Below are positions 17,025 to 25,997 of a stretch of DNA of 64,000 bases, one piece after another. Source of the stretch: Pseudomonas entomophila (lineage in GTDB: Bacteria; Pseudomonadota; Gammaproteobacteria; Pseudomonadales; Pseudomonadaceae). The stretch is taken from positions 1-64,000 of the forward strand of contig NZ_JARPQB010000020.1 of NCBI RefSeq assembly GCF_029478665.1, given 5' to 3'. Position numbers and translations under genes: made by a program. Below the pieces are notes generated by a model that saw only the letters and a program-made list of their open reading frames with translations, was not told the origin of the DNA and searched no databases. Within the stretch, counting starts at the first letter, position 1. Each line of letters starts with the position of its first letter.

Positions 17025-17897
17025 ATGGACATAAGACAAGAAGAGCTCGACGTTTTTAAAGCATCGGCAAACAGGATGCGCTGGTTCATGAGCACCGCCA
17101 TACTTATATCGGTCCTAATACTACTTCATGTTTACCTGGAGAGATTCAGCTTCCAAGAAGCGCAACTCTCAGGAACTGAAGCCCATCGCATCCTGAACCA
17201 CACCCTAAAAAAACAAAAATGCTACAAAGAGCTAATAGATTCAGAAAAACCAGGCAAAACAAATAAAGACCTTGACATTAACTCCGCATGCTCCGTCGAA
17301 AATATTGGAGAGAAGGAGCTCTTCCGATTACGCTCCTTGTCTTATGAAGAACTAGTGCATGACTACTCCCTGCGCAACTTCATAATCAACATGACAGACA
17401 ACACCATAAAAGAAGCCAAGCTTCCCTCAAGACAAATACCAATACTTGGTACAGAGATACCAGCCAATGATTTCGTTATAGTGATGGCACTAATGTCTAT
17501 GGTGTTTGTGATTGGCGTTTGGCTAAATCTTCGTGGTGTACATGCTTCCCTGCTTTCACTGGAAAAGCACAAAAACCCTGATCTCATGAGGATCGCACAG
17601 CTGAATACGGTTTTTCTAACAGCTCTTGAAAACAATGAAAATTCACTCGCCCTTAGATTGCGCACTTGCTCCTTGTGGCTTCCCTTTGCATCTATCGTAG
17701 CAGCTACAGTTTTCGGCTATGCACAACCTGTGCAGGAGCTTATATTCAAAAGCGACAGCTACCCAGGATCAATCACAACAGTGGCGGTATTCTTTATTAT
17801 CTCAGTTATAGTTTCGCTACTACACTTCTCTATTGCACTTCAGTGCGACAGGGTAATGAGAAAAATAGATAGAGTTTTTAAGTCAAAGCCCACGTAA
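17025..17897 (+). CDS. AT-rich membrane protein of unknown function
   Basis: 290 residues. A first membrane helix lies at about 20-39 (STAILISVLILLHVYL), then a soluble loop of roughly 110 residues with several Lys/Glu. A second helix follows at about 150-167 (FVIVMALMSMVFVIGVWL), and two more near residues 210-226 and 245-270, ending in a short basic tail. No family is recognised. Codon use is strikingly AT-rich (many AAA, ATA, ACA) compared with neighbours, indicating recent acquisition. It is bracketed by 103-bp direct repeats. Confidence 0.65.
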   Translation: MDIRQEELDVFKASANRMRWFMSTAILISVLILLHVYLERFSFQEAQLSGTEAHRILNHTLKKQKCYKELIDSEKPGKTNKDLDINSACSVENIGEKELFRLRSLSYEELVHDYSLRNFIINMTDNTIKEAKLPSRQIPILGTEIPANDFVIVMALMSMVFVIGVWLNLRGVHASLLSLEKHKNPDLMRIAQLNTVFLTALENNENSLALRLRTCSLWLPFASIVAATVFGYAQPVQELIFKSDSYPGSITTVAVFFIISVIVSLLHFSIALQCDRVMRKIDRVFKSKPT

Positions 17898-17991
17898 CAC
17901 ACACATAAAGCCATACGCTTAATACTTGACATGCTTTCAAGGAAGTGAGTGGGGCTATGGAGGGTGGTGGATCCGGGACGATCTTCAACAT
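17879..17991 (-). pseudogene. Truncated DUF6124 remnant
   Basis: On the minus strand from 17991 the frame starts MLKIVPDPP, identical to the start of the intact DUF6124 genes. It then drifts (PSIAPLTSLK) and runs into unrelated sequence that reads LSVWLYVCVTWALT before a stop inside the end of the membrane-protein gene. It follows the orphan leader copy at 18024-18330. It shows that a complete leader-DUF6124 unit once stood here and was cut by the arrival of the AT-rich gene. Confidence 0.75.
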
Positions 17992-18023
17992 GACTTCATA
18001 CTCGACGTTCATGAATGATCAAC

Positions 18024-18330
18024 CGGGCACCCGATCACCTGCAGGGAGATGGGTGGCGGCTACGTGCGGGTCTGCAAGTCCGGGGAACATCGAGCACTAA
18101 CCCGGCCAGCCCGAAGGCTAACCGCACATAGCCACCATTGAGCACAACCACTGACAAGCGCCAGCGACTCAGAAAGTGAGCACAGATCGATGTTCAGACG
18201 GGCTTGCAGGCCCGGTCGTTGATTTGGCAACGACCCGGCGAGACTAGCCGTCACTTCGATAGCGCAAAAGTGCTCAAAGCATGCTTGGGAAACGCCCTAC
18301 GCGAAATGGGGAAAGTCTGATTAGTCCATG
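18024..18330 (-). ncRNA. Conserved structured leader, orphan copy 2
   Basis: Same element as 16352-16680. The closing stem pairs 18052-18070 with 18122-18136, the GC hairpin is 18214-18235, and the loops again hold CTGCAAG/CTTGCAG. One pair of the long stem has changed from A-T to G-C on both sides relative to the copy at 59021-59103, preserving the helix. Only a truncated DUF6124 start lies downstream. Confidence 0.55.
18198..18300. repeat. 103-bp direct repeat, right copy
   Basis: It matches 16546-16648 at 102 of 103 positions by eye. Together they bracket the AT-rich membrane gene. Confidence 0.9.
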
Positions 18331-18351
18331 CAGGACTTCATCCCCAGCTAA

Positions 18352-18726
18352 TCATTTCCTTGAAATCACGCCACTCATGTACTCATGCAGATCGCGAAAA
18401 TCTTTGACACTCCAGGCATGCGGCGCAATCTTCACCCCATTCTCCTGCAGCGTTTTCGGAATCAGGTTTCCATTTGGGCGAAGGATGACCGAAGACACGA
18501 TAACGCCTGGATAGTCGTTCAAGCGCTTCTTGAATGCAGCGCTGGTAAGGTCCGGCGTTGGCGGGTTGCTCTTTTTTGCCAACGGCCCCGTCCCCTTGAT
18601 ATCCGCGCCATGGCACACGGCACAGCGCTGCACGAAGAGGTTTTTCCCGTTGGTGTTTTCCGCCAAGGACAGCGGCGTTTGCAGCAGTGACAAGATCCCC
18701 AGCATCGCGATACGTGAAACATTCAT
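18352..18726 (-). CDS. Secreted monohaem cytochrome c
   Basis: A 124-residue precursor. The Sec signal MNVSRIAMLGILSLLQTPLSLA ends near residue 22. Then comes CAVCH (haem-attachment CXXCH), with GADIKGTGPLAKK after it and a C-terminal LHEYMSG whose Met may be the sixth haem ligand. It is a small periplasmic class I electron carrier. The start at 18724-18726 lies 10 bases from ggaggc; a longer in-frame start would put 59 residues before the signal. It is divergent from the LysR gene at 18872 across 145 bp. Confidence 0.8.
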   Translation of the reverse strand: MNVSRIAMLGILSLLQTPLSLAENTNGKNLFVQRCAVCHGADIKGTGPLAKKSNPPTPDLTSAAFKKRLNDYPGVIVSSVILRPNGNLIPKTLQENGVKIAPHAWSVKDFRDLHEYMSGVISRK

Positions 18727-18871
18727 TCCCAAGCTGCCTCCATGGCTCAAAATCCATTTGATACCAGCATCACACGCCACCACCCGAATGCGCCATCCAA
18801 TAAGTGCCGCAGCTGTCATCCCCTTCGACATGTTGCTACCCTGCCCCGACGCATCGGACAGAATCGAGCAC

Positions 18872-19780
18872 ATGCTGGAAGCACTACGACGGATCGACCT
18901 CAACCTCCTGCTGACCCTTCACGCGCTGTTGCTGGAGCGGCACGTGACACGTGCGTCGGTTCGCCTGCACAAGAGCCAGCCCGCCGTCAGCCATGCCCTG
19001 GCTCAACTTCGCGTCCACTTCGATGACCCCTTGCTGATACGCCGTGACGGCCAGTTGGTGCTGACCGCCCGCGCACAAAGTCTGCTGGGGCCGCTCGAGC
19101 AGTCCCTGAGGCATCTCAATGATCTGCTGGGTGCAGCCGATTTCGACCCGGGCCAATCCCAGGCGCGCTTCCGCTTGTCACTTTCCGACTACGCTGCGCG
19201 CCGAGTGCTGCCCAGGCTGGTTCGTCATGTTCGCCGCGTCGCACCCGGGGTGGACCTGGCGGTCAGCCAGGCCAGCCGGGAGACCATGATGGCCCAGCTG
19301 GCGGATGGCGAGCTCGACGTGGCGCTGGGCATTTTCCCGGAATACCCCCAAGGCGTGCGGGTGCAGGAGCTGTTCCCCGAACACTTCGTCAGCCTCGCCG
19401 ATGAAAGCGCCCTGCCGGCGTGCGGCTGCCTGTCGCTCGAGGAGTGGCTGGAGCGTCCGCACGTCATGCTCGCCCTGCGCCCCGATGCCAACGACGAAAT
19501 CGAGCGCGTGCTGACGCGAATGGGGGTACGGCGTCGGATCGCCGTGGCGCTGCCGCACTGGAGCGCCGCCATCGAACTCATCGCCGGCACCGACCTCATC
19601 CTGACGGTGGCGAGTTGGGCGGTGCGGGACCTCGACCGCTACCCGGCGCTGCGCACCTTCGATGCCCCGCTGGGCCTGCCGGTGCTGTCGTACCAACAAG
19701 CCTGGCACTCACGCAAGGACGCGGACCCGGCGAACCGCTGGATCAGGGACGCGATCCTTGCTTGCAGCCAAGGCACCTGA
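18872..19780 (+). CDS. LysR-family transcriptional regulator
   Basis: 302 residues. The N-terminal winged helix-turn-helix starts LRRIDLNLLLTLHALL and contains KSQPAVSHALAQLRVHFDDPLLIRR, typical of the NodD-like branch. The remainder is a periplasmic-binding-like effector domain. An earlier in-frame ATG at 18830 would add 14 residues; 18872 is preferred because it begins one turn before the conserved helix. As the divergent neighbour of the cytochrome c gene it is the obvious candidate regulator. The effector is unknown. Confidence 0.85.
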   Translation: MLEALRRIDLNLLLTLHALLLERHVTRASVRLHKSQPAVSHALAQLRVHFDDPLLIRRDGQLVLTARAQSLLGPLEQSLRHLNDLLGAADFDPGQSQARFRLSLSDYAARRVLPRLVRHVRRVAPGVDLAVSQASRETMMAQLADGELDVALGIFPEYPQGVRVQELFPEHFVSLADESALPACGCLSLEEWLERPHVMLALRPDANDEIERVLTRMGVRRRIAVALPHWSAAIELIAGTDLILTVASWAVRDLDRYPALRTFDAPLGLPVLSYQQAWHSRKDADPANRWIRDAILACSQGT

Positions 19781-19811
19781 CGTTCGGAAAACGCACTGAA
19801 CCAAACCCCGA

Positions 19812-21209
19812 TTATTTCGTGAAGAGCTTGGCCAGCTGTTTGATGGCCTGGCTGAAATGCGTATGGTCCCTCAGCCGATCCGGCGAATCGGTGGCGAACC
19901 AATTGGCGTCGTTGAAGGGCCTGAGCACATCGACATAGTTCAGGACCGCATCCAGTTCCAATGGGTAGTTGCTGAGCAACCGATCCTGGTCGAATGCGTG
20001 CTGCATGATGGCATCCCGGTCATGGGGCAGGTTGAGCTCGGTCATGACCCGGCAGGCGAGATCGGCATATCCCGCACCACTGGGATGCATGCCATCGATG
20101 CTCAGGTAGCCGCCGGCCTTGAGTCGTTTCCCCTGCGGGGCCGCGAAGTCCAACGCGCCGTCCAGATAGCGATTATCAATGAACTGGCTGGCATTCACCC
20201 GGACACGGGCCGTCTCGTTCAACCGATTTTTATAGTCGATTTCATCAAATGCCTGGTAGGTATCCACAAACACCAGACGGTGTGCCGTTTGCGTTGCGTT
20301 CGCGGCCTCGATAAACAGGTCGCGTATTGTTGCGTTGACCTCACGGACTTGTGCGTCGGCCTGGACAACGACACTGCGGTCAATCTTCAACGACGTCGGC
20401 AGCAAACGGACACGGTAGGCTTCGGGATAGCCATCTTCACGCAGGTCGGATACAGGCTGCAATGCGGCAACCGCGCTGATCTTGGGCAGCAGTACGATCA
20501 CGACGCGCTCGACCGCTGCTGGAAGCCTGGCAATCCGTTCAGCCACCTCTTGCCACTGCTGGAAATAGTTCCTGCCGTTGTACTCCCCCTGGGTGATCGA
20601 TTGGTTTTTCCCCAGGAAGCCAAACTTGAAAAGCCCGTGGTTGTGCCCGGAGTGCACCACCAACATTTCCGGTTGCCGCTGCTCGACCCAGTCCAGCGGG
20701 GAGAAGTCATCGAAATCGGCGACCTTCTGTGGGTTCAGTACATATTGGCCATTGATAGCGATATGCAGATCGGAGAAATGGTCGAGCTGTGCCGCGAGAT
20801 CGGTCCTCAGGTGCGCCTGTACTTGCTTGAAGAAAGCGTTCCATGAACCGCTGTACATATGGTGAACCTCGCTCCCGGCAATGGCGAGGTTGTCGAAGGA
20901 TTGATGCAGGGACTTGGGGGTGGCCGCCACCCAGAGATTCAGGTTGTCCAGGATGCGCTCGGGCAAGCCGACCAGGGACAGTGCGGAGGGCGCGACGAGG
21001 ATCGGGTTCAGTCGCCTGATTTCCTGTTCGAGATCGAACAACACTTCCCATGGATGATCGGGAGGAACAAAGTCCCAGCCTTGCGCGCCAGCAAGCCGAG
21101 CCGGCCAGGACTGGGCACAGAGCGAGGCCCTGACGGTAAGGCTTCTGCAGCCCTGGGGCAGTGAGTCCCCCACAACCATCAGCTTCGGGTTGAGTCTGGC
21201 GATGTTCAT
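19812..21209 (-). CDS. SGNH/GDSL-family hydrolase
   Basis: 465 residues, no signal peptide. Block I is VVGDSLPQG (S16 nucleophile), a block III-like element is VVHSGHNHG, and block V is SIDGMHPSGAGYAD (D372, H375), completing the Ser-Asp-His set of GDSL esterases. The middle (VVIVLLPKISAVAAL, VFVDTYQAFDEIDY) fits the flavodoxin-like SGNH core. It is longer than simple SGNH enzymes. Substrate unknown, probably an ester or lipid. Upstream it has ggacaaagcgtc before the ATG. No operon partner is evident. Confidence 0.8.
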   Translation of the reverse strand: MNIARLNPKLMVVGDSLPQGCRSLTVRASLCAQSWPARLAGAQGWDFVPPDHPWEVLFDLEQEIRRLNPILVAPSALSLVGLPERILDNLNLWVAATPKSLHQSFDNLAIAGSEVHHMYSGSWNAFFKQVQAHLRTDLAAQLDHFSDLHIAINGQYVLNPQKVADFDDFSPLDWVEQRQPEMLVVHSGHNHGLFKFGFLGKNQSITQGEYNGRNYFQQWQEVAERIARLPAAVERVVIVLLPKISAVAALQPVSDLREDGYPEAYRVRLLPTSLKIDRSVVVQADAQVREVNATIRDLFIEAANATQTAHRLVFVDTYQAFDEIDYKNRLNETARVRVNASQFIDNRYLDGALDFAAPQGKRLKAGGYLSIDGMHPSGAGYADLACRVMTELNLPHDRDAIMQHAFDQDRLLSNYPLELDAVLNYVDVLRPFNDANWFATDSPDRLRDHTHFSQAIKQLAKLFTK

Positions 21210-21526
21210 GACGCTTTGTCCTCACAGTGGCTAAAGCAGGTAGTGCTTCATAAGGGACACTGCGCGGACTTCCCTTTGTTTAATCCGGTACTTCGGTCAA
21301 GTTTGTTGTCGGCGATGCTGTTGCCATCGGCAGTCGAACTGAGGCAATCCTCCTACCAGCGTTGCAAAGTCAGTGTAGCCGCGCGCCTCGATTGAGGAGT
21401 TGGCGACAGGCATGAAACCGAGGATAGGCATCCGCTGGAACCGGTAGTGCCGGGTACCGCGGTGCCCATTTCGCGGCTAAAGCCGCTCCTGCAGGGGATC
21501 AACCCCGGATAATCCTGACGGTTTGG
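21210..21526. other. Intergenic with a single REP
   Basis: 317 bases without a gene. At 21469-21495 there is a REP half-element (tcgcggctaaagccgctcctgcagg). The rest holds only the GDSL promoter region. Confidence 0.5.
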
Positions 21527-21949
21527 TTACGCACTGGCGATTTCCGCCGGCCCCTTGAGCTCCACCTGATTGCCGTCAGGATCGAAGCAGTAGAGCGACA
21601 AGCCCACACCCTCGGCCCCGTATCGGCTGGCGGCCTTTTCCACCGCGATGCCGTGCCCTTGCAGATGGGCAATGATTGCCTGCTCGTCGAACGGCTCCAC
21701 GCGCAGGCAGAAGTGATCGACATTGCGCCGCTCTTTGCCGGGTGCCCCACCGCCTTTGACACCCAGTGGGCCCTCGATATCCACCAGGTCGATCATCGAA
21801 CCGCCCGCCGCCAGATGGATCATGGCGAGCTCTTCGTTGTGCTTGCTGATCGAGCAACCCAGTACCTGGGTATAGAAATCCACACTCCGCTGCATGTCCT
21901 GCACGCGCAGCACGATGTGGTCGATTTGCTGGATAGTGAAAACCGTCAC
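21527..21949 (-). CDS. VOC-family (glyoxalase/dioxygenase fold) protein
   Basis: 140 residues. Two beta-alpha-beta-beta-beta repeats: QQIDHIVLRVQDMQRSVDFYTQVLG, and NVDHFCLRVEPFDEQAI followed by SLYCFDPDGNQVELKG. The His residues of each repeat opening and the Glu of QVELKG form the usual metal site. The GTG start at 21947-21949 follows a near-perfect aggaggtga with ideal spacing; a longer ATG start 33 codons upstream lacks one. It is probably a metal-dependent lyase, isomerase or resistance enzyme; no specific substrate. Confidence 0.85.
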   Translation of the reverse strand: MTVFTIQQIDHIVLRVQDMQRSVDFYTQVLGCSISKHNEELAMIHLAAGGSMIDLVDIEGPLGVKGGGAPGKERRNVDHFCLRVEPFDEQAIIAHLQGHGIAVEKAASRYGAEGVGLSLYCFDPDGNQVELKGPAEIASA

Positions 21950-22227
21950 CTTGTCACCTCCTGGGTCAGTCCTCCGCCCTTTCCGTGTGCAGGGTGCAAT
22001 ACCTGCCGGGCTTCGGTGATTTATTCCGATGTGGATGACCAGCTTCATTCATTCAAGTCTCGAATGAAAACTGACAATTCGTATATGGCATATTCGCCAA
22101 TCGAATGGCGTTGCATCCTGGGCTGGCCGATGTTTCATGAATCGCCCTAGCATTTCTGCCAGTTTTGTTAACCCGTACGGCGTACTACTGTCTTCGGAAA
22201 CGCTACAGAAGCACACCGGAGGTCGCG

Positions 22228-25092
22228 ATGTCCAAACAAGAAACGCCTCAGCGCCTTGCTCCGTCTGCAACCCACAAGGCAGGCGATCCACCTTTGCAAC
22301 TGATCGTGTTTTCGCCGGAAGGCGAGCCGGATTCCCCCCAGCAAAAGCCGCCGTTCAAGCTGTGCCATGGTGCGAGGCATCAACTGAAGATCACCGCGCC
22401 ACCCGGCAGTCTCTGGAAGGAGCAACGCCTCTGCGTTCTCTGGATGGACAACAATGAGGGGGCGTCGACGCTATACGGTTTGAGCGCGACGCCCCCCTTG
22501 AAGGACGATGATCAGGATAATAGTAGTGACAAGGAGCATCACTACCTGACCTTGTCTGGTGGTGTTGCACAATGGGGCTTGGAGGCGGATAAGCGCGATG
22601 ACGCGCGCTCCGGTCTGGTGAAGTTAGGCCTGGGCAGCTACTGGCAAGCGCCCAAGTACCTTTTTGAAGCAGATGTGGGCGATCACTGGTTCAGCATCAC
22701 CGACCTGGAGTGGGATGGCACGACGCCGATCGTTGGCGGGAAAGCCGTAACCCTGACTGTCACGGTGAACAGCGCTTTTGTCGAAAAGCGTGCCATGCCG
22801 GGGGTAGAGGTGGAGTGGACGGTTGGCGTCCAGGCCCCGCAGCGCATCGTGACCGACACAAATGGCCAGTCGAAGTTTGAGTACATACCCAAGGAGGAAG
22901 ATATCGAGGGGGAGTACATTACGATAACGGCTGCCTGTAAAGACGCACTCGGGCACGACATATCCATAGAGAAAAAACTCCGAGCCTTTGTCAAAGCGCC
23001 CTGGGATGAATTGATGACGCTGGTCCTCCGTGAAAAAGATGGGCCGGTCGTCGATCCCTCTGAGCTGGGAATGCGCCTGGCTCGTGGTGGTAAATACGAG
23101 CTGACCCTGACCCCTGAAAGCGCAGACGATTACTTTATTGGTCACATGATCACGCTGGGCTGGTTCGACAACAGCCTGCTGCGCAACGCCAAGCCGCAGG
23201 ACGAGAAGCAACTGGGCATCGACTTCTGCCCCACGATCGAACGGGAGATGACGAAGGACGGGCTCACTTGGGAAATCAACGCCGGCGAGGACAGCGGGGA
23301 GTTCAAGCTTCAGGTGTGGTCGGACAGACTGGGCAAGGAGGTGCCGTTTTTGCTGCCAGGGGTGCAGATGTCGGCCAATTTGGCTGAGGAGGCCGAACTC
23401 AAGGTGATGCTCGACGAGGCCGAGATGGAGGAGAGCCCCCCCATTTTCCATCGTGGCGTGAATGCGACGGTGCGCATCATACCGTTTGAGCACAGCCCAC
23501 TGAGGTTGATGAAGCTTACCGCCAAGCTGCAATTTGATCAGATCGAGGGCGAGTTCTCACAAGGGCAGGTGCCGTCTGACCCTGCCTACGGTGTCGAGAG
23601 TGAAGAGGTCACCGATGCGGGCGTCCAGTGGTGCCTCAATCCCAAGGACAGTGGCAACAGTGGCCAGTTTGGCCTGAAGATCGAGATGCCAGGTTTTACC
23701 ACCCCGTTGATGTTGGAAAAGGTGTTGGCGCTGTCCAAAGAACTTGGCGACGAAACGCAGGTGTTCATCAATGATGATAAAGATCCGCTGGGTGGCAGGT
23801 CGCTGGTCCTGCGACGGGGCACTCCCCTTGCGATCAAACTGAAACCCAGAGATCACAGTGGCCTGGGAAGAACCAAGCTCAAGGGCTGGATAACCTTTGA
23901 TGGCGGGGACCTGAGCCCTGGGCAGGTGGTCGCGAAGCCGGGCTATGGGATCAAGAAGGATATGACCGAGGAGGGCCTGAGCTGGACGCTGACGGGGGAA
24001 AACGTCAGTGGTAGCTTGAGACTGACGATTCATGTCGAGCGCTTTGAGGCCATGACGACGTTGCCGAACGGGGTGCTGCTGTCACAGCATTTAATTGACG
24101 AAGTGACGGTGATGGTCGATGGCGAAATGGAGAGTGACCCGTTGATCTTCCCTCTAGACAAGGGGCGCAAGATCAGGGTCGAGCCCAGCAGCCCACTGGC
24201 GAGCCTGAGCGAAAAATGCAAATTAGGTTTCAAAGCTGAGAGCCTGACCGACCCGAGTCAGGTGCCGGCCTCTCCGCCCTACGAGGAAGAGCGGGCACTG
24301 ACCGCAAGCGGGTTGGAGTGGGAGGTAAAAGGTGCGGCCCCTGGCACATTCGGGCTTGATATTCACATGCCGGGGTTCGTGACGACTGTCTCAAGGGCTG
24401 CGCGGGCACAGTCAAAATTGACTGATCATGCGCATATCTTGATCGATCTCTGGAGTTGGCCCGAAAGCCCGATGATACTGGATCGAGGTAAAGAACACAC
24501 TATAAGGATCATACCGAAGCCTGATAGCGCTCCTCTGTTTGAGGGGCCTGCCAGCATGCACTTCAAGGAAGGCGGCCTGCCTAAGGAGATTGTGAAAGCC
24601 GAACCGGATTACAACGTAGAACGCTGTGTACCTGAGGAGGGGCTGACATGGAAGATCAGAGGTGATGAATCTATGAGTGGTCTATTCGGACTTGAACTTC
24701 ATGTGGCGGGGTTTGAGAACTTCAGCATGGATAATATTATACTCGCGTCGATAATATTTGACGACGAACTTCAGCTTCGCGCTAACGACGCCCCCTTTAA
24801 ACGTCTGATATTGCAGACTGGAGTTAAAACAAAGCTAACGATTGAACCTAAGCCCGGCAGCCCTTTACGGCATGCCAAAATAAGTGCCCAGCTGGACGTT
24901 CCTGCTGATATAGCTCGGAGGATAGACGAAACGCCAAGGTTCGGCAATTGGGTTACGCTTGGTGATGGAGCGGATTGGTGGCTGACGGGTCTCTACCCCA
25001 TAGAACCTGGCTTTTACTTTCGTATTCGTATTCTTAGTATGGTGGGGGTATTTGTTTATTCGGTTCTTCTTGCGTCAGCAATCCGTGATTGA
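22228..25092 (+). CDS. Large tandem-repeat protein of unknown function (Ig-like plus six repeats)
   Basis: 954 residues with no signal peptide or membrane helix. Residues about 155-255 resemble an invasin/Big_1 immunoglobulin-like domain (VTLTVTVNSAFVEKRAMPGV, VTDTNGQSKFEY). Six divergent repeats of 110-125 residues follow at about 264-390, 391-510, 511-625, 626-735, 736-845 and 846-954. Each contains a strand pair such as RGKEHTIRIIPKP, a PxYxxE element, a GLxWxx core and a closing GLELHVAGF or GLKIEMPGF. The start follows accggaggtcgcg. Codon use is AT-richer in the last 370 bases. Repeat cores suggest a beta-sandwich rod. No function is assigned. Confidence 0.65.
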   Translation: MSKQETPQRLAPSATHKAGDPPLQLIVFSPEGEPDSPQQKPPFKLCHGARHQLKITAPPGSLWKEQRLCVLWMDNNEGASTLYGLSATPPLKDDDQDNSSDKEHHYLTLSGGVAQWGLEADKRDDARSGLVKLGLGSYWQAPKYLFEADVGDHWFSITDLEWDGTTPIVGGKAVTLTVTVNSAFVEKRAMPGVEVEWTVGVQAPQRIVTDTNGQSKFEYIPKEEDIEGEYITITAACKDALGHDISIEKKLRAFVKAPWDELMTLVLREKDGPVVDPSELGMRLARGGKYELTLTPESADDYFIGHMITLGWFDNSLLRNAKPQDEKQLGIDFCPTIEREMTKDGLTWEINAGEDSGEFKLQVWSDRLGKEVPFLLPGVQMSANLAEEAELKVMLDEAEMEESPPIFHRGVNATVRIIPFEHSPLRLMKLTAKLQFDQIEGEFSQGQVPSDPAYGVESEEVTDAGVQWCLNPKDSGNSGQFGLKIEMPGFTTPLMLEKVLALSKELGDETQVFINDDKDPLGGRSLVLRRGTPLAIKLKPRDHSGLGRTKLKGWITFDGGDLSPGQVVAKPGYGIKKDMTEEGLSWTLTGENVSGSLRLTIHVERFEAMTTLPNGVLLSQHLIDEVTVMVDGEMESDPLIFPLDKGRKIRVEPSSPLASLSEKCKLGFKAESLTDPSQVPASPPYEEERALTASGLEWEVKGAAPGTFGLDIHMPGFVTTVSRAARAQSKLTDHAHILIDLWSWPESPMILDRGKEHTIRIIPKPDSAPLFEGPASMHFKEGGLPKEIVKAEPDYNVERCVPEEGLTWKIRGDESMSGLFGLELHVAGFENFSMDNIILASIIFDDELQLRANDAPFKRLILQTGVKTKLTIEPKPGSPLRHAKISAQLDVPADIARRIDETPRFGNWVTLGDGADWWLTGLYPIEPGFYFRIRILSMVGVFVYSVLLASAIRD

Positions 25093-25185
25093 GTAAAAAT
25101 GTTTGCATTGTCTGGACTTCGCAAAAAGAGCTTTCGTACAGGAGTAGAGGCTCATCACTGCGCCTTGATTTGGATGCTGGCATAA

Positions 25186-25401
25186 TCGGTTGGTGCTTTT
25201 GCTATCGCGTTTGCCGGTAAGCTCACTGCCCATACTGCCGAAGCCGTGGCCATCGTACCGGCCGACATGCCCTGGGTTCAGGCGCAGACGGTCGAGGCGG
25301 CCGGTCCGATGGCCATTGCGGTGCTGCGTCATCAAGAGCAGAACGGGCATCCGGTGCTCGATCAGGCAAGGCGAAAACAGGCGGAGTCGCGCACGACTTG
25401 A
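25186..25401 (+). pseudogene. Probable gene fragment, no start codon
   Basis: An open frame of 71 codons reads SVGAFAIAFAGKLTAHTAEAVA and later PMAIAVLRHQEQNGHPVL, ending AESRTT. The composition is coding-like, but it begins just after a stop and has no plausible ATG or ribosome binding site. It is most likely the degraded 3' end of a lost gene. Between it and the ACT gene (25402-25553) nothing else is seen. Confidence 0.3.
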
Positions 25402-25553
25402 CGGGTTGTCAATGAGCATTCCGACCGGGCTGGCGCACCCGCCTGTTTTCAACGCAGCATGATCGTCGCGCAGACACTTATCGTAAAAAGCCTAGTTTCA
25501 ATCTCTCCTGGTGAACACCCTGGACTGCCCGCTCCCCCCACAGGATCTCCGCG

Positions 25554-25949
25554 ATGAACGGCGAGACCTCACTTGAAAAACTGCTCCAGTCCATGAAGCC
25601 CGAACTCAACGACGGCGAATATGTGTTCGTCACCGGCATTGACCCGATGACGCTGCCAGACGTGGAGGTTGTCGGAAGTTTCAGGGAACGCGAAGGATGG
25701 ACCGTGATTCTGCAGCGAAGCAGCGCCGATGCGCTGAAGCTGCCCTACACCTGCGTATGTGCCTGGATCACCCTGACCGTGCACACCTCATTGGAGGCCG
25801 TGGGGCTGACTGCGGCGTTCGCCACTGCACTGGGCAAGGCCGGTATCAGCTGCAATGTGATGGCCGCCTATTACCATGACCATATCTTCGTCGGCGTGAA
25901 TGACGCCCAGAACGCCATGGCGGTATTGAACGCGCTCTCGCGCCAATGA
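25554..25949 (+). CDS. ACT-domain protein (DUF2241/CASTOR-like)
   Basis: 131 residues. GEYVFVTGIDPMTLPDVEVVGSFREREGWTVIL forms the first ACT-like half and WITLTVHTSLEAVGLTAAFATALGKAGISCNVMAAYYHDHIFV the second, the duplicated small-molecule-sensor arrangement of this family. Likely binds an amino acid; target unknown. The start is preceded by aggatctccgcg. Downstream it converges with the AlkA fusion gene. Confidence 0.8.
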   Translation: MNGETSLEKLLQSMKPELNDGEYVFVTGIDPMTLPDVEVVGSFREREGWTVILQRSSADALKLPYTCVCAWITLTVHTSLEAVGLTAAFATALGKAGISCNVMAAYYHDHIFVGVNDAQNAMAVLNALSRQ

Positions 25950-25997
25950 GTGATCGCCCTTGCACATGACGCACACGTTTGTGGATCGCTTCGCAGG

